DNA from: an uncultured Clostridia bacterium
GTDB lineage: Bacteria > Bacillota > Clostridia > Oscillospirales > Ruminococcaceae
NCBI GenBank assembly: GCA_947589035.1
Contig: CANPYZ010000021.1
Span: 1-43,232 of the forward strand
Length of the DNA stretch: 43,232 bases
Direction: 5' to 3'
Made by a program: the position numbers and the translations under genes
In this document: positions 1 to 8,770 of the stretch, piece after piece
Position numbering within the stretch: position 1 is the first letter of the stretch
Layout: every line of letters starts with the position of its first letter
The notes under the pieces: model-generated
What the model was told of the DNA's origin: nothing
What the model saw: the letters and a program-made list of their open reading frames with translations, nothing else
The model's database searches: none

Positions 1-95
1 GCTTCTCTGTTAGTTTTTGTATCTTCATACCTATATTTTATCATATTTTTGTGAAAAAGTAAATGCTGTTGCCGTGCTTCGCTTTTCATATTTTC

Positions 96-124
96 TTGAC
101 AAATGATAAGAAGTATGATATAAT
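96..124 (+). promoter_or_regulatory. Promoter of the 173-679 gene
   Basis: TTGACA at 96-101, a 17-base spacer and TATAAT at 119-124 form a consensus sigma-A type promoter. It lies about 50 bases before the ATG at 173. The only ribosome binding site seen is a weak AAGGGCGG at about 156-163. Confidence 0.8.
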
Positions 125-172
125 GAAGATGATAATTGAAGAGCAATAAATTGATAAGGGCGGTTTAGAATA

Positions 173-679
173 ATGCAACAATTACTTGAAACGTTAAAAA
201 ACGTATCTATACGGGGAAGAATGGCGTTTATTATTATGTGTATTGAAAACTATCTAATTAAACAATGCCCCTATAAAGATTGGTCTCCCCTTTCAGAACA
301 AATGTGGAAAGTAACCGATTCTTATTGGGACAAATGGTTACAGGATTTTATAGAAATCATTCCCGAAAGTGTGATGATAGAAACAGATACACAAAATATA
401 AAATATACATTTAAGAAACTATATGAAAATTTACCCCCAGACACGCTAAATGATATTATTGCACTTTTAGATGCGCTGGAAGAAATGGTGGAATTATTTG
501 TATACACAAATGCTTCCATGGCAAATGCTTCGTTAGACATTATAAAAGAAATTGTTAATAAATATCTTGAAAAAAGAATCACTATTCCTGATGTTAATCA
601 AGTAACTTTTTCTAAATTTGAAGAAAATGAAGGATTTGGTAAACGATTTGATGGAAAATATCTTTCAATAATTCTCTAA
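173..679 (+). CDS. Hypothetical protein, possibly immunity-like
   Basis: This 168-residue protein has no signal peptide and no clear transmembrane segment. It is rich in helix-forming residues, with an early RMAFIIMCIENYLIKQ stretch and several tryptophans around residues 38-60. I do not recognise the family with certainty. The size, acidic-helical character and early helix recall small immunity proteins of polymorphic toxin systems (Imm6-like), but no toxin gene is visible beside it, so that is only a guess. It is a lone gene with its own consensus promoter. A CRISPR-repeat-like sequence and a terminator follow it. The ATG at 173 was chosen as the first start after the promoter. Confidence 0.6.
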   Translation: MQQLLETLKNVSIRGRMAFIIMCIENYLIKQCPYKDWSPLSEQMWKVTDSYWDKWLQDFIEIIPESVMIETDTQNIKYTFKKLYENLPPDTLNDIIALLDALEEMVELFVYTNASMANASLDIIKEIVNKYLEKRITIPDVNQVTFSKFEENEGFGKRFDGKYLSIIL

Positions 680-701
680 TTCTAAATAAAATAGGGACGG
701 G

Positions 702-731
702 GTCGTCCTCATATAGAGCGTAGATTGAAAC
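702..731 (+). repeat. Single CRISPR-repeat-like sequence (type I-C style)
   Basis: A 30-base stretch starts GTCGTCCTCATATAGAGCG and ends TAGATTGAAAC. It has the layout of type I-C repeats: GTCG start, short central hairpin and ATTGAAAC/T end. The hairpin is damaged: the 3' half AGAGCG is present but the matching CGCTCT is replaced by CGTCCTC. No second copy and no cas gene is in the window, so this is at most a solitary degenerate repeat. Confidence 0.4.
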
Positions 732-761
732 AAAATATGAAGAGTAATAATTATAATTTAT

Positions 762-796
762 CCATTGCTTTCTAATAAAAAGCAAGGGATTTTTTT
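762..796. terminator. Bidirectional terminator between convergent genes
   Basis: Arms 762-771 and 779-788 pair with one mismatch, and seven T follow at 790-796 on the plus strand. It ends the 173-679 transcript. The TAA stop of the minus-strand membrane gene (795-797) overlaps the T tract, so the hairpin may serve both directions. Confidence 0.7.
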
Positions 797-3062
797 ATCG
801 CCAGAGTTCAAACAATCTTGCTAAACTGTAGGCTTTACTTTGTAAGGGCAACGCAAGCGAATTGATGATCCATGAATATGTCTGTCCGAAAACTAAGATA
901 AAGCAAAATATTGTGCTATAGCCAGTTAAACGGGTAAGGCGTTTCTGAAGGGAAATTTCGCTTTTCTGGAATAAGATAAACGCAATGACTAATGCGCCAA
1001 TTAACATTTGCCACGCAAAATCTACACAATATCTTGCGCCATATCCACTTTCCCAGATGGAAAACATCACCGCAAACGGACAAATTAAGCAAACAATCAC
1101 TAATAAAATCGTATACCAGCGTTTATTTTGATTTTCAGTTACTCGGTAAGCGTTCACGCCTTTGGTGTAGGAAAATAACGGCAAAGATTTCCAGAAAAGC
1201 CCGATTGCCGTGTACGTTGCCACAAAATAATATCCTTGCGGGAAAAATGTTTCCACGGCTGAACAATCGAAAAAGGGAAATTCTGTTTTAAAATCCGGTA
1301 TCGCCAATAAATAATTATATAGCGTAATCAAAACAAAATGGCTATGATACTGCGCTTGTGTGAAGTCGTTAATGGTTAAAGAATATTCTATGCCGAAATC
1401 AAACGGCGAACCAAAACGCACGGCATTATACCACATTTGCAGACTTCCTAAGAAAACATATGGCAGCAGTGAAGCACAAAGAAAACGAATGGTGAAAATT
1501 TTTTTATTTTCGCCGGAAGCAAGATATTTTTTCAAGCCCAGCCATAAAAACGGCATTGCCGCAACGCAATAAACCGCTAATGTTGGTCTGCTCAGTACGC
1601 CAAGACTCATGCAAATTGCGGAAACACTCAACCGCCATAAGGAAATTTTCTTTTCTGTTCCTAATACGCCGGCTTTTAACAGGAAATACGCCCCTGGCAT
1701 AATGCAGGCGAATCCTGACATTTGCGAAATTTCATAAAATAACGGATTAAAAAAGCAAAACCAGATTCCCGAAATCAATTGCATGATGACTAATCCGCAA
1801 ATTACCGGAGAAGTGTGCATTTTCGGGAAAAATTGATACATGAAGTAAAGATATAATTTTGTCATGAAAAATATGCCAATGCACCCGAATAAAAATACTG
1901 CCCATACTGTCGGGAAATAATACCCTGTTATCATGTGATACGGTAAAAATAACACTAATACCGGAGCAATTCCATAATAGGAATAAATTTTCCCGTTATA
2001 AAGCAAATGATCCCACGGGCAATTCACACCTTCACGCTGCGAACGGTCGTAAGGATTTTCTAAAGCGAGTAATTCTTCTGAAGGTTCAGCAGCTAAATAA
2101 GTGTGTCCAGCTTCGAAAGCGTCTACAATTTCCTGTGTAATCTGATTTCCGGACGTAGATTGAAAATCTTTTTTCAGGCTGTGTTCTTCATCGGCATATC
2201 TGCCTAAATTCGCCATGAATAACGCCGTCAACATCAATACAACTGTAATGCTATACGCACAAATTTTCACGGAACGTTGATTTTCTGTAATAGTTTTCCC
2301 TGCCCACGCCGAGCGGGTCAACATCATTAAACAGAAATACACCGCAAACAGAAAAAACATTCTCAACAAAGAAAAATGAACGTTAATTGGTTCATTCAGC
2401 TTAATTGCAGAAAGGGTAATCGTTTCATTTTCAGAAGGATAATACCGGAAACGAATGTCATGTACTTTTCCGGAAAAATTACACACGCCATGTTGACTTC
2501 TTTCATTTCCTGAAATAATCCGCACAACAGCAACATTACTCCGGAAAGCGGCGGAATTTGTGTCATCAGTCACATCAATCTGCACATCTTTGATTGATGA
2601 GTCAGGCGCATTCAATTTAAAACATACTGTTCCGATAGGTATATTTAAATCTCGGAAAGTTAAAGAAACTTCCTCAGAAGAAAGATTTTTCCCTGTATTT
2701 GGGTCAAAATTTACTGTTTCTGCTTGTGTGAAATCAAGGGTTTTTGGAGAGTAGCCCCCCCCCCCCCCGAACAAATGGAATGAGTGCCACTGGCAAAAAA
2801 TGATTTCCACTAACACGGCAAATAAAACCGCCTTCCGAAGGTTGTCAATGAGTTCCTGATTTTCCTGATTCCGAAGTCTGCTCAACAGCAACAACACGCT
2901 GCACACGCACAGCAGCAGAACAAAAATTCCCTGAAATGGCTGAATTGGTAACCATTTCAACGCATCTGCTAACCCTAAAAGCACTAAAATTGCCCATAAA
3001 GCTATCATAACTGCTTTATTTTGTTTGCAAACTTCCCAAAATGTTTTACTTTGTTTTAGCAC
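795..3062 (-). CDS. Polytopic membrane protein, probable GT-C glycosyltransferase, with poly-G tract
   Basis: The protein has 755 residues. Two or three N-terminal membrane helices are followed by an extracytoplasmic beta-rich region (about residues 105-230). Another helix, a soluble loop with ADEEHSLKKDF and many more helices follow. The loop segment YYGIAPVLVLFLPYH and the topology fit the GT-C / Dol-P-mannosyltransferase-like fold, so polyprenyl-linked sugar transfer at the cell surface is the likely role; the donor and acceptor cannot be told. The start is GTG at 3062, with AAAGGAG eight bases before it. The coding strand carries 14 consecutive G (complement 2755-2768) encoding glycines at about residues 99-103, so a one-base slip would shift the frame early. 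The gene stands alone, divergent from the 3235 gene. Confidence 0.7.
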   Translation of the reverse strand: MLKQSKTFWEVCKQNKAVMIALWAILVLLGLADALKWLPIQPFQGIFVLLLCVCSVLLLLSRLRNQENQELIDNLRKAVLFAVLVEIIFCQWHSFHLFGGGGGYSPKTLDFTQAETVNFDPNTGKNLSSEEVSLTFRDLNIPIGTVCFKLNAPDSSIKDVQIDVTDDTNSAAFRSNVAVVRIISGNERSQHGVCNFSGKVHDIRFRYYPSENETITLSAIKLNEPINVHFSLLRMFFLFAVYFCLMMLTRSAWAGKTITENQRSVKICAYSITVVLMLTALFMANLGRYADEEHSLKKDFQSTSGNQITQEIVDAFEAGHTYLAAEPSEELLALENPYDRSQREGVNCPWDHLLYNGKIYSYYGIAPVLVLFLPYHMITGYYFPTVWAVFLFGCIGIFFMTKLYLYFMYQFFPKMHTSPVICGLVIMQLISGIWFCFFNPLFYEISQMSGFACIMPGAYFLLKAGVLGTEKKISLWRLSVSAICMSLGVLSRPTLAVYCVAAMPFLWLGLKKYLASGENKKIFTIRFLCASLLPYVFLGSLQMWYNAVRFGSPFDFGIEYSLTINDFTQAQYHSHFVLITLYNYLLAIPDFKTEFPFFDCSAVETFFPQGYYFVATYTAIGLFWKSLPLFSYTKGVNAYRVTENQNKRWYTILLVIVCLICPFAVMFSIWESGYGARYCVDFAWQMLIGALVIAFILFQKSEISLQKRLTRLTGYSTIFCFILVFGQTYSWIINSLALPLQSKAYSLARLFELWR

Positions 3063-3094
3063 AAAAATGCTCCTTTCAAAAAATATTTGATTTG

Positions 3095-3123
3095 ATTATA
3101 GCATGTTTTTTCTGATTTGTCAA
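3095..3123 (-). promoter_or_regulatory. Promoter of the membrane glycosyltransferase-like gene
   Basis: On the minus strand TTGACA (complement of 3118-3123), a 17-base spacer and TATAAT (complement of 3095-3100) form a consensus promoter about 33 bases before the GTG start. Confidence 0.8.
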
Positions 3124-3158
3124 GAGTAAATATTTTCACTTTCACAGAATTTCTATGC

Positions 3159-3187
3159 TTGACAGATAAGCTTTTTTTTGCTATAAT
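3159..3187 (+). promoter_or_regulatory. Promoter of the 3235 gene
   Basis: TTGACA at 3159-3164, a 17-base spacer and TATAAT at 3182-3187. It is divergent from the promoter at 3095-3123, with about 35 bases between the two -35 boxes. Confidence 0.8.
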
Positions 3188-3234
3188 TAAATTAAGAAAA
3201 ATTTTCAGATTAGATTAGAATGGAGAAAATAGCC

Positions 3235-4338
3235 ATGCGCAAACTTAATTATCAGGCAGTGTTAATTCTGATTGGCGTGTTGTTAATGACGGTAATTCTT
3301 TTCGCATTAGTGACAGAAGCCCTGCAAAACAGCGCACCGCCGTCTGTTCCGCCTTTGGAAACGGTTGACCAGTCCACGAACATTCAAGGCGAAATTCGCA
3401 CAGATACAATGATTTGCTTCCAGAGAGAAAATCAACCGAAATTTTTATTGAATCTTTCCTACCAAAATTCAGAAAACTGGTTTGATGAATATCCGGCAGA
3501 ATTTTTTGAAGAATATGACATTCGCCCGGGGGATTTCGTTCAGGCTGAATATCAGGCGAAATATTCCGTTGGCGGTATTGATGGACATCATCAGGAAATT
3601 TTACAAGTGGGTGATTTTCATCAGGTTTTCGCCAAAGAAGCCCTCGCCAACAGAAATCTTCCTTCCGTGCAGGACATCTGGCACAATTCCCGAACGGCAA
3701 ACGCTTACCCTGTACAAATCAATCAAAATTCCGTTTCTGATTTCGTCATGATTCCGGCGGAAAATTGCTATTATCTTTTCTTTCCGGATTCGGATAAGCC
3801 GTTAATTTTCGACGAATATAAGCAAATCACGAAAACCATTACTGTTCATGACACGCCCATTGAATTGCATATGTGGGTACTTTGCAATGAAACAATTTCT
3901 GATCAGGACATGCTCGACGCACTATATTCCGGCACAGTGTCGCAAACTCCGGAAATGTTTTTCGTGGGGTATGATGCGCCGTATCCGTTTTCATTCACGG
4001 CGGACGGAATCGAACAGGAAAGTATTTTTTCCATGAAAAAAATTTACATTCCTGAAGGCGTTCCCCGTGAGTATGCAAGGCATTTTCTGCCGGAAGAACT
4101 CGAAAATACAGAAGTATTTTCCACCTTGCCGACAGCCGTTCAGCAGGAACTTGTTTCCGGCTGGAATCATGAAGACCATGTATTACTTTTCGGTGGGCAA
4201 TATGATGAAACTTCTGTGCTGACATTCAATAACGATAATCGGCTTTGCTTACTAAACGGCAATAATTCCGGCTATGTGGTCATTTATCTGGAACCGGAAT
4301 TTTTTGATACAATCTGTTCCGGAATCGAAAAAGAATAA
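3235..4338 (+). CDS. Unknown membrane-anchored extracytoplasmic protein
   Basis: The protein has 367 residues when started at ATG 3235, which has GGAG nine bases upstream. An ATG at 3220 in the same frame has no ribosome binding site. An N-terminal hydrophobic helix (about residues 8-27, YQAVLILIGVLLMTVILFAL) is followed by a short proline-rich linker (SAPPSVPPLE) and a soluble domain of roughly 320 residues rich in Tyr, Phe and Glu. It has no lipobox and no sortase signal, so it should be anchored by the helix and face outwards. I recognise no catalytic motif or family. It has its own promoter. The next gene downstream is the copper repressor under a separate promoter. Confidence 0.7.
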   Translation: MRKLNYQAVLILIGVLLMTVILFALVTEALQNSAPPSVPPLETVDQSTNIQGEIRTDTMICFQRENQPKFLLNLSYQNSENWFDEYPAEFFEEYDIRPGDFVQAEYQAKYSVGGIDGHHQEILQVGDFHQVFAKEALANRNLPSVQDIWHNSRTANAYPVQINQNSVSDFVMIPAENCYYLFFPDSDKPLIFDEYKQITKTITVHDTPIELHMWVLCNETISDQDMLDALYSGTVSQTPEMFFVGYDAPYPFSFTADGIEQESIFSMKKIYIPEGVPREYARHFLPEELENTEVFSTLPTAVQQELVSGWNHEDHVLLFGGQYDETSVLTFNNDNRLCLLNGNNSGYVVIYLEPEFFDTICSGIEKE

Positions 4339-4386
4339 TTAATACTCATTATGAAAAAATTTTTTTAAAAAATTTTAAAAAATCCC

Positions 4387-4438
4387 TTGACAAAATCGAA
4401 CTTTTGTAGTATAGTATAAATATACCCCGTGGGGGTAT
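4387..4438 (+). promoter_or_regulatory. Copper-responsive promoter with CsoR operator
   Basis: TTGACA at 4387-4392, a 17-base spacer and TATAGT at 4410-4415 form the promoter. Just downstream, 4422-4438 is the inverted repeat ATACCCC-GTG-GGGGTAT, the typical CsoR-type GC-rich palindrome in an AT-rich setting. Bound repressor would cover the start of transcription, so csoR and copA are very likely autoregulated by copper. Confidence 0.88.
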
Positions 4439-4456
4439 GCTGAAAGGATGAATCAC

Positions 4457-4765
4457 ATGAACGATGAAACAACTTGCCATTGCTCCGGAAAATCCACTTC
4501 CCGTTCCGCAGACGAACAGAAAAAATTAATTCATCGCCTGAACCGCATAGAGGGACAAATTCGAGGAATCCGAAAAATGGTTGAACAGAATGCTTACTGT
4601 ACAGATATTCTCACCCAGTCCGCCGCCGTCAATGCCGCTGTCAACGCATTTAACAGAGAATTAATTGCAAGTCATCTCCGAAATTGTGTTGCCCGTGATA
4701 TCCGTGACGGAAAAGAAGAAGTCATTGATGAACTTGTGATTACCCTTCAGAAACTGATGAAATAA
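4457..4765 (+). CDS. csoR: Copper-sensing repressor CsoR
   Basis: This is a CsoR-family four-helix repressor. It binds the operator without copper and lets go when Cu(I) binds. The family Cys-His-Cys copper site is visible as C48 (in AYCTDIL), H73 and C77 (in SHLRNC), counting from ATG 4457. That ATG has AAAGG nine bases upstream; the ATG at 4448 is directly abutted by the same AAAGG and is less likely. The length of 102 residues is normal. An extra N-terminal CHC motif (residues 7-9) is outside the core fold and could bind metal, which is an inference. copA starts 29 bases downstream, so the two form one transcript. Confidence 0.93.
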   Translation: MNDETTCHCSGKSTSRSADEQKKLIHRLNRIEGQIRGIRKMVEQNAYCTDILTQSAAVNAAVNAFNRELIASHLRNCVARDIRDGKEEVIDELVITLQKLMK

Positions 4766-4794
4766 TTAAATTTATTTTAAAAGAAGGGGTTGCT

Positions 4795-7287
4795 ATGACG
4801 CAATATTTAATTACCGGAATGAGCTGCGCTGCGTGCAGCTCCCGTGTAGAGAAAGCCGTTTCCAAAGTCGCCGGAGTGACTTCTTGTTCGGTTAGTTTAC
4901 TGACTAATTCTATGGGTGTAGAAGGCACTGCTTCCGCACAGGATATTATTAACGCTGTCCGGAATGCCGGTTACGGGGCTTCTTTAAAACATGCCGAAAA
5001 AAAACAAACATTTTCCGAAGAAGAAAACGCCCTGAAAGACACAGAAACACCACTCCTGAAAAAACGCCTGATTGCTTCTATCATTTTTCTGATTCCGTTA
5101 ATGTATCTTTCTATGGGTCACACCATGTGGAACTGGAAACTTCCGGCTTTTTTCGCTGGAAATCCTCTGGCAATTGGTTTACTTCAACTTCTGCTGACAA
5201 TCATCATTATGATCATTAACCAGAAATTTTTCATCAGCGGAATAAAAAGCCTTCTGCACCGTTCCCCGAATATGGATACGCTTGTTTCCTTAGGTTCGGC
5301 TGCCGCTTTCGGATACAGCACTTTTGCTTTATTTGCCATGACCGGAGCGGAAAATAAAGAAATGGCTATGCATTACATGCATGAATTTTATTTCGAATCT
5401 GCCGCAATGATTTTAATGTTAATCACTGTCGGGAAAATGTTAGAAGCCCGTTCGAAAGGGAAAACTACTGACGCTTTGAAAAGTTTAATGCAGCTCACGC
5501 CGGAAACGGCTACTTTATTCCGAAATCAGCAGGAAATTATTGTTCCCGTGGAAGAAGTTCAGCAAGGAGAAATTTTTCTCGTTCGCCCTGGAGAACAAAT
5601 TCCCGTTGACGGAACAATTCTTGAAGGAAACAGTGCTGTTAATGAATCTGCCCTTACTGGCGAAAGTCTCCCCGTAGATAAAACAATTGGCGATGTTGTT
5701 TCCGCCGGAACAATTAACCAGTCCGGTTTTCTCCGGTGTCAGGCGACCAGAACAGGACAAAATACAACGCTTTCCCAAATTATTCAGCTTGTCAGCGATG
5801 CTGCCGCTTCTAAAGCTCCTATTGCTAAAATTGCTGATAAAGTTTCCGGAATTTTCGTTCCGGTAGTCATTGGCATTGCGTTACTCACAATAATGATTTG
5901 GTTAATTTCCGGTCAGTCTGTTGGTTTCGCTTTAGCAAGGGGAATTTCCGTTTTAGTCATTAGTTGCCCATGTGCTTTAGGATTAGCCACGCCTGTTGCC
6001 GTCATGGTCGGAAATGGTGTCGGCGCAAAAAACGGCATTTTATTCAAAACTGCCGCTTCCCTCGAATTAACCGGAAAAGCGCAAATTGTTGCTTTAGACA
6101 AAACCGGAACCATTACACAAGGTCAACCGCAAATCACAGAAATTCTTCCGGCAGAATCGTTTTCCGAAAATCAACTTCTTCAACTCGCTTACGCTTTAGA
6201 ACAGAAAAGCGAACACCCTTTAGCGAAAGCAATTACCCGTCAGGCAGAAGCGCAGAATCTTCCGTTAATGCCCGTGTCTGATTTTCAGGCTTTATCCGGA
6301 AACGGTTTATGTGCAGTTTTAGAAAATCAACCCATTTACGGCGGAAATTTACAATATATTCAGTCAAAAATTTCCATTCCGGAAAATTTCTGTGAACAAG
6401 CCGAAATGCTTTCTTCTCAAGGAAAAACGCCATTATTTTTCGTTCACGGGGAAAAATTCTGCGGAATGATTGCCGTAGCAGATGTCATTAAACCCGACAG
6501 CCCGACAGCCATTCAGGAACTTCAGAAAATGAACATTCATGTTGTCATGCTTACCGGAGACAACCCGAAAACCGCTGAGGCAATCGGAAAACAAGCCGGT
6601 GTGAATGAAGTCATTGCCGGCGTTCTTCCTGACCAAAAAGAAGCCGTAATCCGGAATTTACAGCAAAAAGGAAAAGTCATTATGGTTGGTGACGGAATCA
6701 ATGATGCGCCTGCATTAACTCGTGCAAATACTGGCATAGCCATTGGCGCAGGAACGGACATTGCCATTGATGCAGCAGATGTTGTATTAATGAAAAGTAA
6801 ACTTTCTGATGTTCCGGCAGCTATTCGGCTAAGCCGTGCAACGCTGAATATTATTCATCAGAATTTATTCTGGGCATTTATTTATAATTTTATTGGTATT
6901 CCGTTGGCAGCAGGGGTATTTATTCCCGTTTTCGGGTGGCAGCTGAATCCCATGTTCGGCGCAGCGGCAATGAGTTTATCAAGTTTTTGTGTGGTGACGA
7001 ATGCGTTACGATTGAATTTTTTCCGTATGCACGGCACCACTCAACATAAAACAATGACCAGAAAGGAGAAAACCACAATGCAGAAAACATTAAACATTGA
7101 AGGCATGATGTGCGCCCATTGTGAAGCAAGAGTGAAAAAAACACTTGAAGCCATTCCAGGCGTAACTCAGGCGGAAGTCAGTCACACTTCCGGAACGGCA
7201 GTTGTCACACTGGAAACAGATGTTGACAATCAGACATTGAAACAGGCTGTTGAAGCGCAAGATTATTCCGTAACAAACATTTCCTAA
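4795..7287 (+). CDS. copA: Copper-exporting P1B-type ATPase CopA with fused C-terminal CopZ-like domain
   Basis: The protein has 830 residues and pumps Cu(I) out across the cytoplasmic membrane. It starts with a heavy-metal-associated domain (GMSCAAC, residues 8-14). Eight predicted helices carry the P1B core: a TGES loop, the CPC ion site (391-393), phosphorylation site DKTGT (D435), SEHPLA and GDGINDAP (D633). The ATPase ends near residue 745 and the frame runs on through a charged linker into a second HMA domain (762-830, GMMCAHC at 770-776). That domain looks like a complete CopZ chaperone. AGAAAGGAGAAAACCACA lies just before its Met762 codon (7078), a strong internal ribosome binding site. 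A free CopZ could therefore also be made. It forms an operon with csoR. Confidence 0.95.
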   Translation: MTQYLITGMSCAACSSRVEKAVSKVAGVTSCSVSLLTNSMGVEGTASAQDIINAVRNAGYGASLKHAEKKQTFSEEENALKDTETPLLKKRLIASIIFLIPLMYLSMGHTMWNWKLPAFFAGNPLAIGLLQLLLTIIIMIINQKFFISGIKSLLHRSPNMDTLVSLGSAAAFGYSTFALFAMTGAENKEMAMHYMHEFYFESAAMILMLITVGKMLEARSKGKTTDALKSLMQLTPETATLFRNQQEIIVPVEEVQQGEIFLVRPGEQIPVDGTILEGNSAVNESALTGESLPVDKTIGDVVSAGTINQSGFLRCQATRTGQNTTLSQIIQLVSDAAASKAPIAKIADKVSGIFVPVVIGIALLTIMIWLISGQSVGFALARGISVLVISCPCALGLATPVAVMVGNGVGAKNGILFKTAASLELTGKAQIVALDKTGTITQGQPQITEILPAESFSENQLLQLAYALEQKSEHPLAKAITRQAEAQNLPLMPVSDFQALSGNGLCAVLENQPIYGGNLQYIQSKISIPENFCEQAEMLSSQGKTPLFFVHGEKFCGMIAVADVIKPDSPTAIQELQKMNIHVVMLTGDNPKTAEAIGKQAGVNEVIAGVLPDQKEAVIRNLQQKGKVIMVGDGINDAPALTRANTGIAIGAGTDIAIDAADVVLMKSKLSDVPAAIRLSRATLNIIHQNLFWAFIYNFIGIPLAAGVFIPVFGWQLNPMFGAAAMSLSSFCVVTNALRLNFFRMHGTTQHKTMTRKEKTTMQKTLNIEGMMCAHCEARVKKTLEAIPGVTQAEVSHTSGTAVVTLETDVDNQTLKQAVEAQDYSVTNIS

Positions 7288-7294
7288 TGAAAAA

Positions 7295-7324
7295 AGGCTG
7301 TTGCACGTCAAAATGCAACAGCCT
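7295..7324. terminator. Bidirectional terminator between copA and lipoprotein gene
   Basis: Perfect arms AGGCTGTTGCA (7295-7305) and TGCAACAGCCT (7314-7324). On the minus strand six T follow at once, so it best fits the lipoprotein transcript. On the plus strand the T run is poor but the stem is strong. Confidence 0.8.
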
Positions 7325-7329
7325 GAATT

Positions 7330-7869
7330 TTACGGTTCACAAACTTTACAAGGACTATAACCCTGATTCATTAAATCCTCTCTACTTTCATTAGAAACTA
7401 CCCAATATTCTTGACTTTTGTCTTTAATTGTACGACACTCAGAAATATGAAATTTTCCACTGTCCGTATTTACCCAATATCCCCCCCATGCAGGAGCATC
7501 TGGAGCTTCTGTTAAGGGTTGACGTGTTACAGGTGGTTCAGTAGGTGGCGGTGTCGGACGTGTTGCAGGCGGTTCTGTTGGCGGTTCTGTAGGTGGGGGT
7601 GTTGGGGGATTTGTAGGTGCTTCTGTTGGCGGTTCAGTAGATGGGGGTGTTGGTTTAGTAGAAACTTCTGTAACAGCTTTTGTTTCTGATTTCGTTGTAC
7701 TTTTTTCAGTCTCCTGAAAAAAAGTAGTTTCCGATTCAGCACTTAAAGAAGAAGTATTTTCAATAGTTTCTTCACCACACCCGGAAAGTGCCGCAACTAA
7801 AAGTATTGTGCATACTGCTATAAATCCAGAAGAAAAAAATTTCTTTTGTAAATTTTTTTTGTTCATCAT
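7330..7869 (-). CDS. Lipoprotein with Pro-Thr-Glu linker and C-terminal Cys/His module
   Basis: The protein has 179 residues from ATG 7869, preceded by GGGAG; an in-frame TTG sits at 7872. It has a basic N-terminus, a hydrophobic helix and the lipobox LSGC, so it should be lipid-anchored outside the cell. A Ser/Thr region is followed by a low-complexity linker of repeated PTPPPTEPPTE units. The last 50 residues form a compact module with KFHISEC, then GYSPCKVCEP. The H-x3-C plus C-x2-C layout is the small zinc-binding module often seen at the end of secreted nucleases and surface proteins (Ada-type zinc-finger-like). No enzyme domain is present. Proximity to copA suggests, without proof, a metal-related role. 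Confidence 0.75.
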   Translation of the reverse strand: MMNKKNLQKKFFSSGFIAVCTILLVAALSGCGEETIENTSSLSAESETTFFQETEKSTTKSETKAVTEVSTKPTPPSTEPPTEAPTNPPTPPPTEPPTEPPATRPTPPPTEPPVTRQPLTEAPDAPAWGGYWVNTDSGKFHISECRTIKDKSQEYWVVSNESREDLMNQGYSPCKVCEP

Positions 7870-7907
7870 CAATAAAAACTCCCTATAAAATAATTTTTAG
7901 AAAATAA

Positions 7908-7936
7908 TATTTACGCATTGGAAATGTCTTTTTCAA
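7908..7936 (-). promoter_or_regulatory. Possible promoter of the lipoprotein gene
   Basis: On the minus strand TTGAAA (complement of 7931-7936), a 17-base spacer and TAAATA (complement of 7908-7913). The boxes are weaker than the other promoters here. It lies inside the UPF0175-like remnant. Confidence 0.4.
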
Positions 7937-7939
7937 GTT

Positions 7940-8083
7940 CTATGTTATTTTTAAAATCAAAATAACTTTATTTTCAGCCAAAAAACGAATAAAATCAGCC
8001 TTTGGCATTTCGACAATTTTGGCATAATAGCCTAAAGTGCAGCAGCTTTCCAATTTTTCTGGTTTGAAAAGTCTTTGTTTATG
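7940..8083 (-). pseudogene. Remnant of a UPF0175-like (antitoxin family) gene
   Basis: Directly after the TAA of the regulator gene the same frame stays open for 47 codons and includes TLGYYAKIVEMPKADF and IRFLAENKV. This resembles the core of UPF0175 proteins (SLGKAAELAGMSKxEFIxxLGxxGV). The start and the usual C-terminal tail are missing, and the frame ends at TAG 7940-7942. UPF0175 proteins are usually partnered with PIN-like DUF3368 proteins, and none is present. The call rests on motif memory and is tentative. Confidence 0.4.
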
Positions 8084-8499
8084 TTATTCACTCCCTGAAT
8101 CATTATTTTTTTCTTTGTATTTATCAACATACTGATAAATCATAGACATCAATTCCGTTTGATCTCTGAACGGCAATTCTGAAAGCAGCTGAATCAATTC
8201 ATGACAAAGTTCTGTGGTTTTTTCCGGCAATCCAAAATTCACCTGATTATGTTCAAAATGGCTTTGATGATTATTATATACTTGCAAAACATTTTTTGCG
8301 GTAACATTTTTGCTGCTATCGGCAACACTTTCCGAATTTTCTGTTCTTCCTAACAGATAATCTACTGAACAATTAAGATAATCAGCTATTTTGATTATAT
8401 TGACTGAAGTCATTCCTCTTGTGTCAGAAATTTGCCTGACAGCATTCACGCCTAAAGAAAGTTCTGTAAGCATTTGGTTAACAGATATACCGTTATTGA

Positions 8500-8764
8500 A
8501 AACTTATAAAAAGCTATAAAATAAACTTTTATGTTCCATTCCTTGTTCAATGTGTCCGCTTTTGAAATTGCAAGCAATTCCTACTCACGTTTGGGATAAC
8601 ACTCCGAAGGCGTAAATTCCCGACTAACGTATCGGTACACATCTGCATTTCCTTGAATATGGAATGATGCAGATTTTACGCTTAAGATTTTACATACAAT
8701 ACGATTCGATTGTAAAACCGCATATCTTAACTTGTCAAGTTGCATGGTACTTGGTTTTCGTACC
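8500..8764 (-). ncRNA. Candidate structured RNA inside the small element
   Basis: Transcription is expected from about 8764 leftwards. Stems seen in the RNA sense: GGTAC/GTACC near the 5' end; a 13-pair stem made of 8725-8730 with 8682-8687 plus 8711-8717 with 8688-8694; a stem of 8667-8674 with 8641-8648 extended by GGAA/TTCC; a UUCG-capped hairpin at about 8593-8621 closed by GGGA/UCCC; and GGAAUUGC/GCAAUUUC at 8564-8581. The density of exact pairings in 200 bases argues for a folded RNA rather than a protein. The 3' end is undefined, as no good terminator is seen. I do not recognise the RNA family. Confidence 0.5.
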
Positions 8765-8770
8765 AATTTT

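Noticed and set aside
702-731. A functional CRISPR array
   Set aside because: Only one repeat-like unit, no regular spacing of further copies and no cas gene, so it is kept only as a solitary repeat-like sequence.
2755-2768. Dismissing the C14 run as an assembly error
   Set aside because: The reading frame is intact on both sides across 755 codons with this exact length, so the length is at least one real state. Sequencing slippage could still blur it.
7527-7742. Open frames overlapping the lipoprotein linker
   Set aside because: They arise from the repeated Pro-Thr-Glu codons read in another frame; the lipoprotein has the lipobox and ribosome site.
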